DNA from: Bacillota bacterium
Lineage (GTDB): Bacteria; Bacillota; Clostridia; Lachnospirales; Lachnospiraceae
NCBI GenBank assembly: GCA_023409535.1
Contig: JAEYGZ010000037.1
Coordinates: forward strand, 124,001-188,000
DNA: 64,000 nt
Reading direction: 5' to 3'
Part shown: positions 27,238-36,062 of the stretch, piece after piece
Layout of the letters: each line of letters begins with the position of its first letter
Position numbering within the stretch: position 1 is the stretch's first letter
Position numbers and translations under genes: made by a program
The notes under the pieces: generated by a model
The model's input: only the letters and a program-made list of their open reading frames with translations
Told to the model about the DNA's origin: nothing
Database searches by the model: none

Positions 27238-28269
27238 ATGAAGGAGAAGGTGGAACGCTTCTTAAGGGAAAGCATAAGCAGCAAGGTGTTTACGGGTGCC
27301 GCCTATGCCATCAGAAAAGGAGACCTCCGGATCACTGACAGTATTGGAACCTTGGGAGAGACAGAACAAAATGTGAATCAGGAGACGCTGTTTGATATGG
27401 CTTCCTGCACCAAATTATTTGCAAGCTTGGCCTTTTTACGCCTGATGGAGGAAGGGAAGCTTGCTCTTACGGATACTGTGGAACGGTATCTGCCTTCCTG
27501 GAGGGAAAGCCTGACAGGTAAGATAACAATGTTTGAACTCTTGACACATACCAGCATGCTTCCGGCACATGTACCGTTATGGCAGATGAGCCGTGATGCG
27601 GAAGGAGCACTGGAGGTAATAAAGCAGCTGCTTCCAAGGAAAAGTACCGGAGTGGAATATTCCTGCCTTGGATTTATCCTGTTAGGCACCGTATTGGAGA
27701 AAGTGACCGGTTTCCCCCTGGATCAGGTGATCGATCACTATGTAAACCGGCCTCTGGGAATGGATCGTACCATGTATTGCCCAAAGAAGAAAAATTATAA
27801 TAATATCATGCCGACCGAATATTGCAAATGGAGAAACCGGCTTTTGATTGGTGAGGTACATGATGAAAATGCCTTCCATCTGGGCGGAGTAAGCGCAAAT
27901 GCGGGAATATTCTCTGCAATAACGGATATGAGCAGGCTGGCGGATGCGATTTTGGAGGATGGGAAGGAGGACGCCGGCAAGCTCCTTCATAAGAAAACAA
28001 TATCAGTCATGACAAAGAATTATACGGCCGGATACCAGGAAAACAGAGGCTTGGGCTGGTGTATTAAGAATACGCCGGATAGGACCGCGGGAGAATACTT
28101 TTCCGATCAAAGCTTTGGCCATACCGGATACACCGGTACTTCCGTCTGGATCGATCCTGAATATGACAGTTATGCAATCCTGTTAACCAATCGGGTGTTT
28201 TATTCCAGGGATGTGGATGGAATCAGACATGTCAGACAGGTATTCCATAATCTGGCGATGCTATTATAG
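27238..28269 (+). CDS. serine beta-lactamase-like hydrolase (class C / PBP-like)
   Basis: A 343-residue cytoplasmic-looking protein (no signal peptide) of the beta-lactamase-related family. The nucleophile motif SCTK is at 56-59. The second motif reads YSC (141-143), where class C enzymes have YSN or YAN. The third reads HTG (295-297) in place of KTG, as in many esterase-like members. AGGA precedes ATG 27238. Genes of this family occur with murQ in MurNAc salvage clusters, where they are proposed to act on muropeptides. The substrate here (peptide, ester or lactam) cannot be told from sequence. Confidence 0.85.
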   Translation: MKEKVERFLRESISSKVFTGAAYAIRKGDLRITDSIGTLGETEQNVNQETLFDMASCTKLFASLAFLRLMEEGKLALTDTVERYLPSWRESLTGKITMFELLTHTSMLPAHVPLWQMSRDAEGALEVIKQLLPRKSTGVEYSCLGFILLGTVLEKVTGFPLDQVIDHYVNRPLGMDRTMYCPKKKNYNNIMPTEYCKWRNRLLIGEVHDENAFHLGGVSANAGIFSAITDMSRLADAILEDGKEDAGKLLHKKTISVMTKNYTAGYQENRGLGWCIKNTPDRTAGEYFSDQSFGHTGYTGTSVWIDPEYDSYAILLTNRVFYSRDVDGIRHVRQVFHNLAMLL

Positions 28270-28306
28270 CCGTTTATACGCTGTGTGTAATTTCGTTGAC
28301 AAGAAT

Positions 28307-28333
28307 AGGGGAAGCTTTTGGGCTTCCCTTTTA
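28307..28333 (+). terminator. rho-independent terminator of the murR-hydrolase unit
   Basis: GGGAAGC (28309-28315) pairs with GCTTCCC (28322-28328), followed by TTTTA. Confidence 0.85.
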
Positions 28334-28413
28334 TTAAAACCGGGATGAAATAAAATTACAGGAATTATTTACATAATAAAATAATATTTTAAAAAGCTGG
28401 AGTGGAGGTAGCT

Positions 28414-29385
28414 ATGATATTACAATACGAAGATAAGTATATGCAGGGAATCATTGAATTATGGAACAGGGCGGCAGTGAAAATAGGATATAAAGAAATG
28501 AACCGGGAACAGTTCACTCGGATTTTTGCTGAGAACCCTTACTTCAGCCGGGAGCACACCTTTGTCAGGCTGGAGGAAGGAGCGGTTGCAGGCTTTGCCT
28601 GCGGATGTGTGGGAGAGGATCTGCCTCTTGGGAAAACAAGCGGCTATGTTACCTGTGTCCTGTTGGAGGAAACGTATGAAACCGGCAAGAATTACGGAGA
28701 ACTCCTGGAGCTATTAGAGAAATCCTTTGTGAAAGCAGGGAAGATCTATTCCGAGCTATTGTTCTTTAATCCCATGATGCTGCCCTGGTATGTCAGGGGG
28801 ACAGACCATCACGAGCATAATAATGCACCCGGAGTGTTTAAAAACAGCCGTTTTTATCAGGAATTATTGCAGCATGGTTATGAGGAACGAACCACTGAAT
28901 GTGCAATGTATTTGAATCTGGAGCAATTTGTGATACCGGATTCGATTTTTGAGAAGGAAAAAAAAGCTGCCTTAGAAGACTATGAGGTCGCCCTGTTTGA
29001 TCCTGCGAGGCACCATGGTCTGGAAAGCATGCTGCAAAAGCTGGATAATCCTTTGTGGGAAAGGGAGATCAAACAGTCTGCGGAGCATGGGGTTCCTGTA
29101 ATCGTGGCTGCCAGGAACGGAGCCTGTGTAGGCTTTGCCGGACCCATGCTCCGGCAGGAAAGCGGAAGGGGGTATTTTACCGGTATCGGGGTAAATAAGG
29201 AACATGAGGGACACGGATTGGGAACCGTTCTGTTCTTCAAGCTTTGTGAGGAAGAGAAAAAGGTAGGTGCCCGGTATATGTCCCTGTATACCGGAGCAGA
29301 TAATCCTGCAAAAAAGATATATCTTCAGGCCGGTTTTCGGGTTGTGGAGGAATTTGCAGTAATGAGGAAGGTGCTCAACATTTAA
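28414..29385 (+). CDS. GNAT family N-acetyltransferase (two-lobed)
   Basis: ATG 28414 was chosen because GGAGG lies about 5 nt upstream; GTG 28402 is in-frame but inside that site. The protein has 323 residues. The C-terminal half carries a full GNAT acetyl-CoA fold: GIGVNKEHEGHGLGTVLF (pyrophosphate loop) and ADNPAKKIYLQAGFRVV. The N-terminal half (about 1-125) resembles a decayed GNAT lobe. A role in amino-sugar or amino-acid N-acetylation is possible from its neighbours, but the acceptor cannot be named. Confidence 0.85.
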   Translation: MILQYEDKYMQGIIELWNRAAVKIGYKEMNREQFTRIFAENPYFSREHTFVRLEEGAVAGFACGCVGEDLPLGKTSGYVTCVLLEETYETGKNYGELLELLEKSFVKAGKIYSELLFFNPMMLPWYVRGTDHHEHNNAPGVFKNSRFYQELLQHGYEERTTECAMYLNLEQFVIPDSIFEKEKKAALEDYEVALFDPARHHGLESMLQKLDNPLWEREIKQSAEHGVPVIVAARNGACVGFAGPMLRQESGRGYFTGIGVNKEHEGHGLGTVLFFKLCEEEKKVGARYMSLYTGADNPAKKIYLQAGFRVVEEFAVMRKVLNI

Positions 29386-29468
29386 GAAAATACAGGAAGA
29401 AAACCAAGCTTCCGGTAACACGGCACCGACTTTGGATGTGCAAAAATGGACGCAGGAATTGGAGGAAA

Positions 29469-30374
29469 ATGAAAAAATATCTCACAATGGATATCGGCGG
29501 TACCTTTATCAAATATAGTATCATGGATAGGAATTATAAGGAGGAGCTTCCTGGTTCCGTTCCAACCAAAAAGGACCCGGAAGAGTTTATCAGCCAATTA
29601 TATCAAATTATAGATGGAGTGAAAGCGCAGATCTGCGGAATTGCAATCAGCATGGGAGGATTTATCAATCCAATGACTTGTAGCAATACTGATTTCAGCG
29701 TAGGTGAAAATTTCAAAAAGTATAATCTGAAGGAACGCCTTTCGGACTATTCCCACCTTCCCGTGTCCGTGGAAAATGACAGCAACTGCGCAGCTTTGGC
29801 TGAACTGCATCTTGGCTCCGGAAAGGACTGCAGGGACTTTTGTATGATTACCCTCGGAACCGGCATCGGCGGTGCAATTATTCTGAACAGAGAGCTGTAC
29901 AGAGGCAGGAGCGATAAAGCGGGAGAGTTTGGATTCAGCTTCATTGGCAGAGAGGAAACAAAGAATGGCATGATTTATCATGCTGCTTCGGCTACCTCGG
30001 TGCTGGTAAGAAGAGTCTCGGAAGCTCTGAGCCGGAAAGTGGACGGGTTTTATATCTTCCAAAACCTTAACCAACCTGAGATCCGGGAAATATATGAGGA
30101 ATGGCTGGAGGATCTGGCGATGCTGGTGGGTAATACGGCAGTCAGTCTGGATCCTGAGAAAATACTGATCGGAGGCGGCATCAGTACACAGGAGGAGTTT
30201 CTCCGAAACCTGAAGAAGCGAGTGTACGGTATTTTTTGTAACCTGGAGGAGTATACCAAAATTGAGGCTTGCAGCCTTGGAAATCATGCCGGGAAAATCG
30301 GCGCTCTGATTGAATATTTCAACCGTGGTATGGACAGGGAGGATTCTATGCCTTCATTAGAGATCGTTCTGTAA
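29469..30374 (+). CDS. ROK family sugar kinase lacking the zinc motif
   Basis: ATG 29469 follows TTGGAGG; an ATG at 29436 lacks a ribosome site. The protein has 301 residues. It has the N-terminal phosphate loop MDIGGTFIKYSI, the sugar-binding ENDSNCAALAE segment, the catalytic-Asp region, and GTGIGGAII. The usual ROK zinc motif CxCGxxGC is absent, and the His of the GExGH segment is Phe (KAGEFGFSFIG). This pattern is seen in beta-glucoside-kinase-like ROK proteins. As the last gene of the murQ neighbourhood it is the best candidate to phosphorylate incoming MurNAc or GlcNAc, but a glucoside kinase is also possible. Confidence 0.88.
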   Translation: MKKYLTMDIGGTFIKYSIMDRNYKEELPGSVPTKKDPEEFISQLYQIIDGVKAQICGIAISMGGFINPMTCSNTDFSVGENFKKYNLKERLSDYSHLPVSVENDSNCAALAELHLGSGKDCRDFCMITLGTGIGGAIILNRELYRGRSDKAGEFGFSFIGREETKNGMIYHAASATSVLVRRVSEALSRKVDGFYIFQNLNQPEIREIYEEWLEDLAMLVGNTAVSLDPEKILIGGGISTQEEFLRNLKKRVYGIFCNLEEYTKIEACSLGNHAGKIGALIEYFNRGMDREDSMPSLEIVL

Positions 30375-30414
30375 GACTTTTTATTTTTAAAAAATTCATA
30401 TAATTCAGATAATA

Positions 30415-30465
30415 CAAAAAGGCTGAACATCACACATTTTCTCTGTACTGATGTTCAGCTTTTTC
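30415..30465. terminator. bidirectional terminator between convergent genes
   Basis: GCTGAACATCA (30422-30432) pairs with TGATGTTCAGC (30449-30459), flanked by AAAAAG on the left and TTTTTC on the right. It can serve the kinase gene (plus) and the binding-protein gene (minus). Confidence 0.88.
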
Positions 30466-30489
30466 TGTTTCAACTTTCGGTTTTACAGC

Positions 30490-32070
30490 CTATTTTGTAA
30501 ACTTATCAATAGAAGCCTGGTATAAGGCTACATACTCATCAATTCCGGCGGCATCAAGCTTGTCAATATATTCCTGATACAGTTTATCGGAATAGAAACC
30601 GCCGCACATCTGACCATGGAATTCATCTGTGACGGCAGAGATGCCGGAGATCACCGACAGTTTTTCTGTGGTGTCAATGGTCAAACCAAGGTAGTTGGAA
30701 ACAGGGGCGGCTTTGAGTGCTTTAAGTCCGTCTTCACGGAATGTGGGAGTAGAACCGTTCCAGGGCAGACAGAGGAAGGCATTGCCGATCTTATAATCGT
30801 TATTATGGAATCCAGAGGTTAATGCGTCTGCATCACCAATATATTGCGCAACACCATTCACTACTTCATAGGATTTTCCTTCAATTCCCCAAGTAATCAG
30901 GTTCATGACTTCCGGATTGGTGTACAGAAGGTTAATCCATTTCAAGGCTGCCTCGGGTTCTTTACAGGTGGTTGGCAAAACGAGACCGAATTTCTGAACA
31001 TTACTGGTATTCAGTGGAGACTCTCCGACTAGATAGCTTTCACAATCATATCCGCTCGATGCCTTCCAACTGGAATTGACGCCATATTCGGAAGCGGCAA
31101 ATACACTGAACAGAACACCCTGGTTGAATAATTCCTTAGCTCCTGTCGAATCGAAAGCGGAATCGGGATACATATATCCGGCATCCATCCATTTCTTGAA
31201 CATCCTGAACTGATTCTGACTCTCCTCCATCGCTACCTGGTTGATAGCATTGCCGTCCTGATCGGTTGCAACTGCGAAATAGACGTCTCCAAGCGGATCA
31301 AAGATATAGGAGTCGCTGATATTTTCACCCTGATAGATGCAGCCGTTATTGCTTATCATACCGAATCCGGCGCCGCCTCCGGTTGCATAGCCCGAAAAGC
31401 CGCTGTCTTTGACTGCTGCCATGATCGTCTCGTAATCAGCCCATGTCTTCATATTCCTGGCTTGTTCACGAAGACCGAGTTGATCCAAAATGTCTCCCCG
31501 CATAATAATGTAAAAATTGGAGTTTAGGATACGGTACGTCGGGATACCATGCAGCTTTCCATCTATGGTAACGCCGGCGAGAACGGTATCACCGATTGTC
31601 TCAAGGGCATCCGGTGCATATTCTGCAGCCAGATCCGTTATATCCATGATGGAGCTGCTGGAATACAGTTGAGAGAATGTGCCTGCTCCGGAATAATAAT
31701 AGTCTGCAATATCGATCTGTTCACCGTTTAGGATGGCGAGAGACAGCTGTGTAGCATAGTCTGCGCCATTGATCCAGTTAAAGTTAACGTGTACACCGAT
31801 TTCTTTTTCCGCGATTTCGTTGATCGCGGCTTCAACCTCTGTGCCCAGCGAATTAGAACCAGCCGTGCCATCGCCGGCTTCCCAGGCCCAGTAATTAATT
31901 TCCGTGATTTCATCACTGACATTTCCATCCTCGTCAGATGTATCTGCCGAAGAAGCATCCCCGCCGCCAGTCTTCTCTGGTGATGCTTCTTCCGATGTTG
32001 TTCCGCAACCGGCAAAGAGTATAGCCAGCATGGAGATGGAAAGAAGCATTGAAATAAACCTTTTTTTCAT
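30490..32070 (-). CDS. carbohydrate ABC importer substrate-binding lipoprotein (LplA/LipO type)
   Basis: A 526-residue lipoprotein on the minus strand with lipobox FAGC (Cys22), then a Gly/Ser/Asp-rich linker and an SBP family 1 fold. The C-terminal part resembles the DUF3502 region found in the large binding proteins that work with LplB/YtcP-type permeases, and those permeases are encoded at 33800 and 35166 on the other strand. It is expected to bind an oligo- or glycosylated saccharide outside the cell. The diverging RpiR gene shares the upstream region. GAGG lies about 12 nt before ATG 32070. Confidence 0.88.
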   Translation of the reverse strand: MKKRFISMLLSISMLAILFAGCGTTSEEASPEKTGGGDASSADTSDEDGNVSDEITEINYWAWEAGDGTAGSNSLGTEVEAAINEIAEKEIGVHVNFNWINGADYATQLSLAILNGEQIDIADYYYSGAGTFSQLYSSSSIMDITDLAAEYAPDALETIGDTVLAGVTIDGKLHGIPTYRILNSNFYIIMRGDILDQLGLREQARNMKTWADYETIMAAVKDSGFSGYATGGGAGFGMISNNGCIYQGENISDSYIFDPLGDVYFAVATDQDGNAINQVAMEESQNQFRMFKKWMDAGYMYPDSAFDSTGAKELFNQGVLFSVFAASEYGVNSSWKASSGYDCESYLVGESPLNTSNVQKFGLVLPTTCKEPEAALKWINLLYTNPEVMNLITWGIEGKSYEVVNGVAQYIGDADALTSGFHNNDYKIGNAFLCLPWNGSTPTFREDGLKALKAAPVSNYLGLTIDTTEKLSVISGISAVTDEFHGQMCGGFYSDKLYQEYIDKLDAAGIDEYVALYQASIDKFTK

Positions 32071-32582
32071 AATGATGTAACCTCACTTTACATTTTGAAT
32101 TGATAATATCTGTTATTTTTCAAAATCATTAAGAAGAAACCGAAGAAAATAGAATTGCAGAATTTAATATTGGTTATATTATACAATTTCCAACGGAATT
32201 ATCATTTGATTTTATCAAATTATAACAAATATAGATTAAAAATGCTAGTACAGATTGATTCATTATTTTTTTAAAGTGTGAAAATCCATTCAAAATTATG
32301 AAAATAAATACGATTTAATGAAACTAATTTTTAGGATTAGAGTAAGTAATTAATTCCTGAAAATGTAATTATAATTAGGTATTTGCAATGAATAAAAATT
32401 TTGTTACAATAAAAACAATACTCAAACAATCATTAAGGCGTCAAAAGTCTCACATGAATAATATACATACTTTCGTACCTTGGCGCACTTAATCAAGAAT
32501 GTGATTTCAAGAGGTGATCCATTTATTAAGAAACCTTGTGATCTGATACCAGAGTAAATAATGCTCAATTATGGAGGTAAGT
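32071..32582. promoter_or_regulatory. divergent intergenic region between binding protein and RpiR genes
   Basis: Very AT-rich. On the plus strand TTGCAA (32383-32388), a 16-bp spacer and TACAAT (32405-32410) form a likely promoter for the RpiR gene. ATTTGAT (32204-32210), TTT and ATCAAAT (32214-32220) form a perfect palindrome that could be an operator for the minus-strand lipoprotein gene. No gene is seen. Confidence 0.5.
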
Positions 32583-33371
32583 ATGTATATCGACTATTTA
32601 ACAGATTCCATCACCAGACTTATTCAGATTGTCAATGATAACAGTAGCAAGGTCAATGAAACAGAGCGAAACATCGCACTGCAGATGATTAAGCATCTTG
32701 GCGAGATTCCGAATGCTTCCATACAGCAGGTGGCAGACATCTGCTATTGTTCTGCTGCAACAATCAGCCGCTTTGTGAAAAGGCTGAACTTTGAAAATTT
32801 CTCTACATTTCGATACAAGCTTGCGCTGGATTTTTTCAATTCCCCTAAGCTGAATTTGAAAATGCCCGGGGAATATCAACTCGAATATGCCGATCTGAAG
32901 AAGGAATATCTGGAGTTGGTCAAAGCACAGATTGATGAGTTGGAGAAAGGGATTCAGATGAAGGAAATTGAACGTGCGGTTGATCTTCTCCATGAAGCAC
33001 AGACAGTTCTCATCTATTCTCACGGAGATCTGGACTTTCGTGAGTTTCAGGTGGATTTGGTTATGCACGGGAAAGCTTCCTGGCACGTGAAAGGCTACAG
33101 TGAAATGGAGAAGGCGCTGGATACGCTCAATGACAATACCGTTATCGTAGCCCCTTTGTTCTCCACACAGAACGGTCTTCAGAACGTGGAAATACTGCAC
33201 AATCGCGGAATCAAGATGATTATAGCATCTAGAGGGAATATAAATATCTATGAAAAGTATGCGGATGCCTTTTTCAAAATTAAAATGAGTGAGACCAAGG
33301 TGGACGATTATTTGATTCATTTGCTATTTGATATTCTTTCAATGCACTATCGAAAGAAATATATGGACTGA
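32583..33371 (+). CDS. RpiR family regulator with degenerate SIS domain
   Basis: ATG 32583 has GGAGG 5 nt upstream; ATG 32571 is in-frame but overlaps that site. It encodes 262 residues. The N-terminal helix-turn-helix is typical (IQQVADICYCSAATISRFVKRLNF). The C-terminal region has the SIS fold layout, but its sugar-phosphate loop, normally SxSGxT, reads APLFSTQN, so binding may differ or be lost. Its position between the binding-protein gene and the permease genes suggests control of this importer. Confidence 0.85.
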   Translation: MYIDYLTDSITRLIQIVNDNSSKVNETERNIALQMIKHLGEIPNASIQQVADICYCSAATISRFVKRLNFENFSTFRYKLALDFFNSPKLNLKMPGEYQLEYADLKKEYLELVKAQIDELEKGIQMKEIERAVDLLHEAQTVLIYSHGDLDFREFQVDLVMHGKASWHVKGYSEMEKALDTLNDNTVIVAPLFSTQNGLQNVEILHNRGIKMIIASRGNINIYEKYADAFFKIKMSETKVDDYLIHLLFDILSMHYRKKYMD

Positions 33372-33799
33372 AAACAGAATAGCCTGCAGTGCGTATGGGG
33401 TGAACAGTTCTGTACTGCGATCAGCTATAAAACAAGTGTAATGGGGGGGGACACAAATGTCAAAAGTGAACAGTTTAAAACTAATACGTAGTGAGTAGCA
33501 AATTAAAATGAGTAAGGCAAACAAGCCATTCAAAAATGGAAAAATTTAAATGCTATAGGATCAGATTTGGTTTGCTGATACCCGGTACGTCCATTTGCGT
33601 CGGTAATGCCGACACCATATAGGAATGTGTATTGCGGCGATAGCTATACGGCTCCATACGTATCATCCGGGGTTCTGTAATGTGTCAGCGGCCTGCAGAA
33701 CAAAAATAGCCGAGAGAAACAACAAGCGAAAGACCGAGAGGTTTATGAGGAGATTTCATACACCATCGGTGTCTTTCACAGAAAGGTGGATTTATAGAA
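33372..33799 (+). other. gap upstream of the sugar permease genes
   Basis: No convincing gene, terminator or riboswitch is visible. There is a run of eight G residues at 33443-33450 and a moderately GC-rich, hairpin-forming stretch around 33590-33680. The promoter for the permeases should lie here but no good -35/-10 pair was found. Confidence 0.3.
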
Positions 33800-35152
33800 A
33801 TGAAAAAACGTTTCCGAAATAGGGATTATGCAATACCGATCATACATGTAGCACTGGTGGTTTTTATGGCTGTTTCATACCTGTTACCCTACGGAAAATA
33901 TGTGCGTCGCCAAAACGCGTACCATATGAGTGCCATGGATTATTTCTTTGGCAAAAGTATCGCGGGAGGCTCCGTGACCATAGCCCCGCAGCAGATGTTC
34001 GCGCTTGGGATTGTGGCGCTTCTTCTGTTTGCAGCGGCGGCAGTTGTTTATAGGCTTCAACGTAAAAAAATAGCCGGTATTATGACAATGATAGGCGGAG
34101 TAGCAGCAGCGGTCGTTCCGATTGTATTTATGTATAATTTCAATGCATTGATGAGAGGCGTGAAAAATACGGGTGTGCTTTATGGGCCTTATGTCACGCT
34201 GATGATCGGTATTTTGGCGTTGGTGCTTGGATTCTACCTATTGTACTGCTGCAAAACCGTAAATATGCTGGATGTTATGATCATTCCCGGACTAGCCTAT
34301 CTGATTATTAATAATTATATTCCGATGTCCGGTATTATTATTTCCTTTAAGGAGATCAACTATTCACAGGGTGTTTTCAACAGCCCGTGGTGCGGGTTCA
34401 AGAATTTTGAATTCCTGTTCCAAACCAAAGATATCTGGAGTATCATTCGGAATACAATTGGCTACAATGTTGTATTCATTATTCTGAATAATCTGTTTGG
34501 AATTGCCGTGGGAATAATGCTCAGCGAGGTGACTAAAAAGTTGATGCAGAGAGTGTCGCAGACGATAATCCTTTTGCCGCAGATCATCTCCTGGGTAATC
34601 GTCGCGTACATGGTTTATGGTCTTTTTTCGACCAATACCGGATGGATTAACAATACGCTGCTTCCGTTTCTGGGGTATGATGGTCCTAATATTGCTTTTT
34701 ACGGAACAAGAAAATACTGGCCCTTTATCTTAACCTTCGTGGCTGTCTGGAAGGGACTTGGCTATAACTCGATTATTTATCTGTCGTCGGTCATTGGCAT
34801 CGACAACAATCTCTATGAGGCGGCGCATATCGATGGGTGCGGTAAATTAAAGAAGATCAGGTACATTACGCTGCCGATGCTGAAGCCGACAGTAATAACG
34901 CTGGTAATTATGGCACTTGGGCACATTATGAACTCCAACTTTGGTCTGTTCTATCAGATAACGCAGAATTCGGGAGCGCTTTATCCGGTTACGCAGACGT
35001 TGGATGTCTATATTTACCGTTCCATTATGGAGACGCAGAATCTGAGTATGGGTGCGGCGGCTGCCACATTGCAGTCTATCGTCGGCTTTTGCCTGATTAT
35101 AATTGCCAATACCGTGATTAGAAAACTAGATTCAAATAGTGCTTTGTTTTAA
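33800..35152 (+). CDS. sugar ABC permease (LplB type) with extra N-terminal membrane domain
   Basis: A 450-residue permease, where LplB-type proteins are usually about 300. The standard permease begins near residue 155 (MLDVMIIPGLAYLIINNYIP) and includes the coupling loop YEAAHIDGCGKLKKIRYITLP. The first 154 residues are additional and contain four predicted helices (about 10-30, 67-85, 92-111, 130-152) and a Tyr-rich outer loop. GAAAGGTGG precedes ATG 33800. It pairs with the next gene product and the binding protein at 30490. No ATPase gene adjoins, so a shared MsmX/MsmK-like ATPase encoded elsewhere is expected. Confidence 0.9.
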   Translation: MKKRFRNRDYAIPIIHVALVVFMAVSYLLPYGKYVRRQNAYHMSAMDYFFGKSIAGGSVTIAPQQMFALGIVALLLFAAAAVVYRLQRKKIAGIMTMIGGVAAAVVPIVFMYNFNALMRGVKNTGVLYGPYVTLMIGILALVLGFYLLYCCKTVNMLDVMIIPGLAYLIINNYIPMSGIIISFKEINYSQGVFNSPWCGFKNFEFLFQTKDIWSIIRNTIGYNVVFIILNNLFGIAVGIMLSEVTKKLMQRVSQTIILLPQIISWVIVAYMVYGLFSTNTGWINNTLLPFLGYDGPNIAFYGTRKYWPFILTFVAVWKGLGYNSIIYLSSVIGIDNNLYEAAHIDGCGKLKKIRYITLPMLKPTVITLVIMALGHIMNSNFGLFYQITQNSGALYPVTQTLDVYIYRSIMETQNLSMGAAAATLQSIVGFCLIIIANTVIRKLDSNSALF

Positions 35153-35165
35153 GAGGAGGATTATG

Positions 35166-36062
35166 ATGGATTCATCTGTAAAAAGTACAAGTACTAAGAT
35201 CTTTCAGGCGGTAGTTTATGTCTGCCTCGTTATATTAATACTGCTGGCGCTGCTGCCCTTTATTATGCTGGTGATGTCGTCCTTTTCGACGGAATCCCTT
35301 CTTTATCTGGAAGGATACGGATTCTGGCCAAAGGGCTTTACGACGGCTGCTTACGATTTCCTGTTTAAGTCAAATCTTTTAAACATGTTAAAGGCTTTCG
35401 GTATGTCGATTGCCGTAACCGGCGTTGGCACCGGCCTGCACATTCTGATCGCGCCGATGTTTGCTTATTCGCTTTCGAGACAGGACTATAAGCGCGCCAG
35501 GTTTTTTACGCTTGTTTTATTTGTGACTATGATGTTAAACGGCGGCATGGTCGGCCAGTATCTGATGTGGACCAATCTATTTCATGTCAAGAATACAATC
35601 TGGGCATTGATCTTTCCGAACCTGCTCTTTACAGCGTTTCAGATTGTACTTTATAAAAATAGTTTTGCAAACAATATTCATCCTGCTTTAATTGAAGCGG
35701 CTAAAATGGACGGGGCCGGCGAACTGTATATTTATTTTAGGATCGTCCTTCCCTTATCAAAGGCGATTCTTGCTACGGTCGGGCTGATGGTAGGTATCGG
35801 TTACTGGAATGACTGGATTAACGGACAGTATTATGTCACCGATACAAATCTGCAGTCCCTGCAGGTGATGTTGACAAAGATTATGCAAAATCTCCAGTTG
35901 CTTGTCAATATGGGTGATACGGGAATTACTTCCTCTGAAATGCCTGGCGTTTCCGTGCGTATGGCGATTGCGGTTATGGGCACAATTCCGATTCTGGTGC
36001 TCTATCCATTCTTCCAGAAAGCATTTGTCGCAGGTATTTCGTTGGGGGGAGTGAAGGAATAA
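35166..36062 (+). CDS. sugar ABC permease (YtcP/LplC type)
   Basis: AGGAGG (35154-35159) is 6 nt before ATG 35166 and only 3 nt before ATG 35163, so 35166 is preferred; the longest frame starts at GTG 35139. It encodes 298 residues. It has a first helix, the SFSTESLLYLEGYGFWPKGFT family segment, and the coupling loop IEAAKMDGAGELYIYFRIVLPLSKA. It is the second channel subunit of the carbohydrate importer. The stop overlaps the MFS start by one base. Confidence 0.92.
   Translation: MDSSVKSTSTKIFQAVVYVCLVILILLALLPFIMLVMSSFSTESLLYLEGYGFWPKGFTTAAYDFLFKSNLLNMLKAFGMSIAVTGVGTGLHILIAPMFAYSLSRQDYKRARFFTLVLFVTMMLNGGMVGQYLMWTNLFHVKNTIWALIFPNLLFTAFQIVLYKNSFANNIHPALIEAAKMDGAGELYIYFRIVLPLSKAILATVGLMVGIGYWNDWINGQYYVTDTNLQSLQVMLTKIMQNLQLLVNMGDTGITSSEMPGVSVRMAIAVMGTIPILVLYPFFQKAFVAGISLGGVKE

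Noticed and set aside
29598..30287. 229-codon minus-strand open frame
   Set aside because: Antisense of the ROK kinase gene; no family motif and no ribosome site.
33625..33822. 65-codon frame before the sugar permease
   Set aside because: No ribosome site or protein features; ends inside the permease gene.
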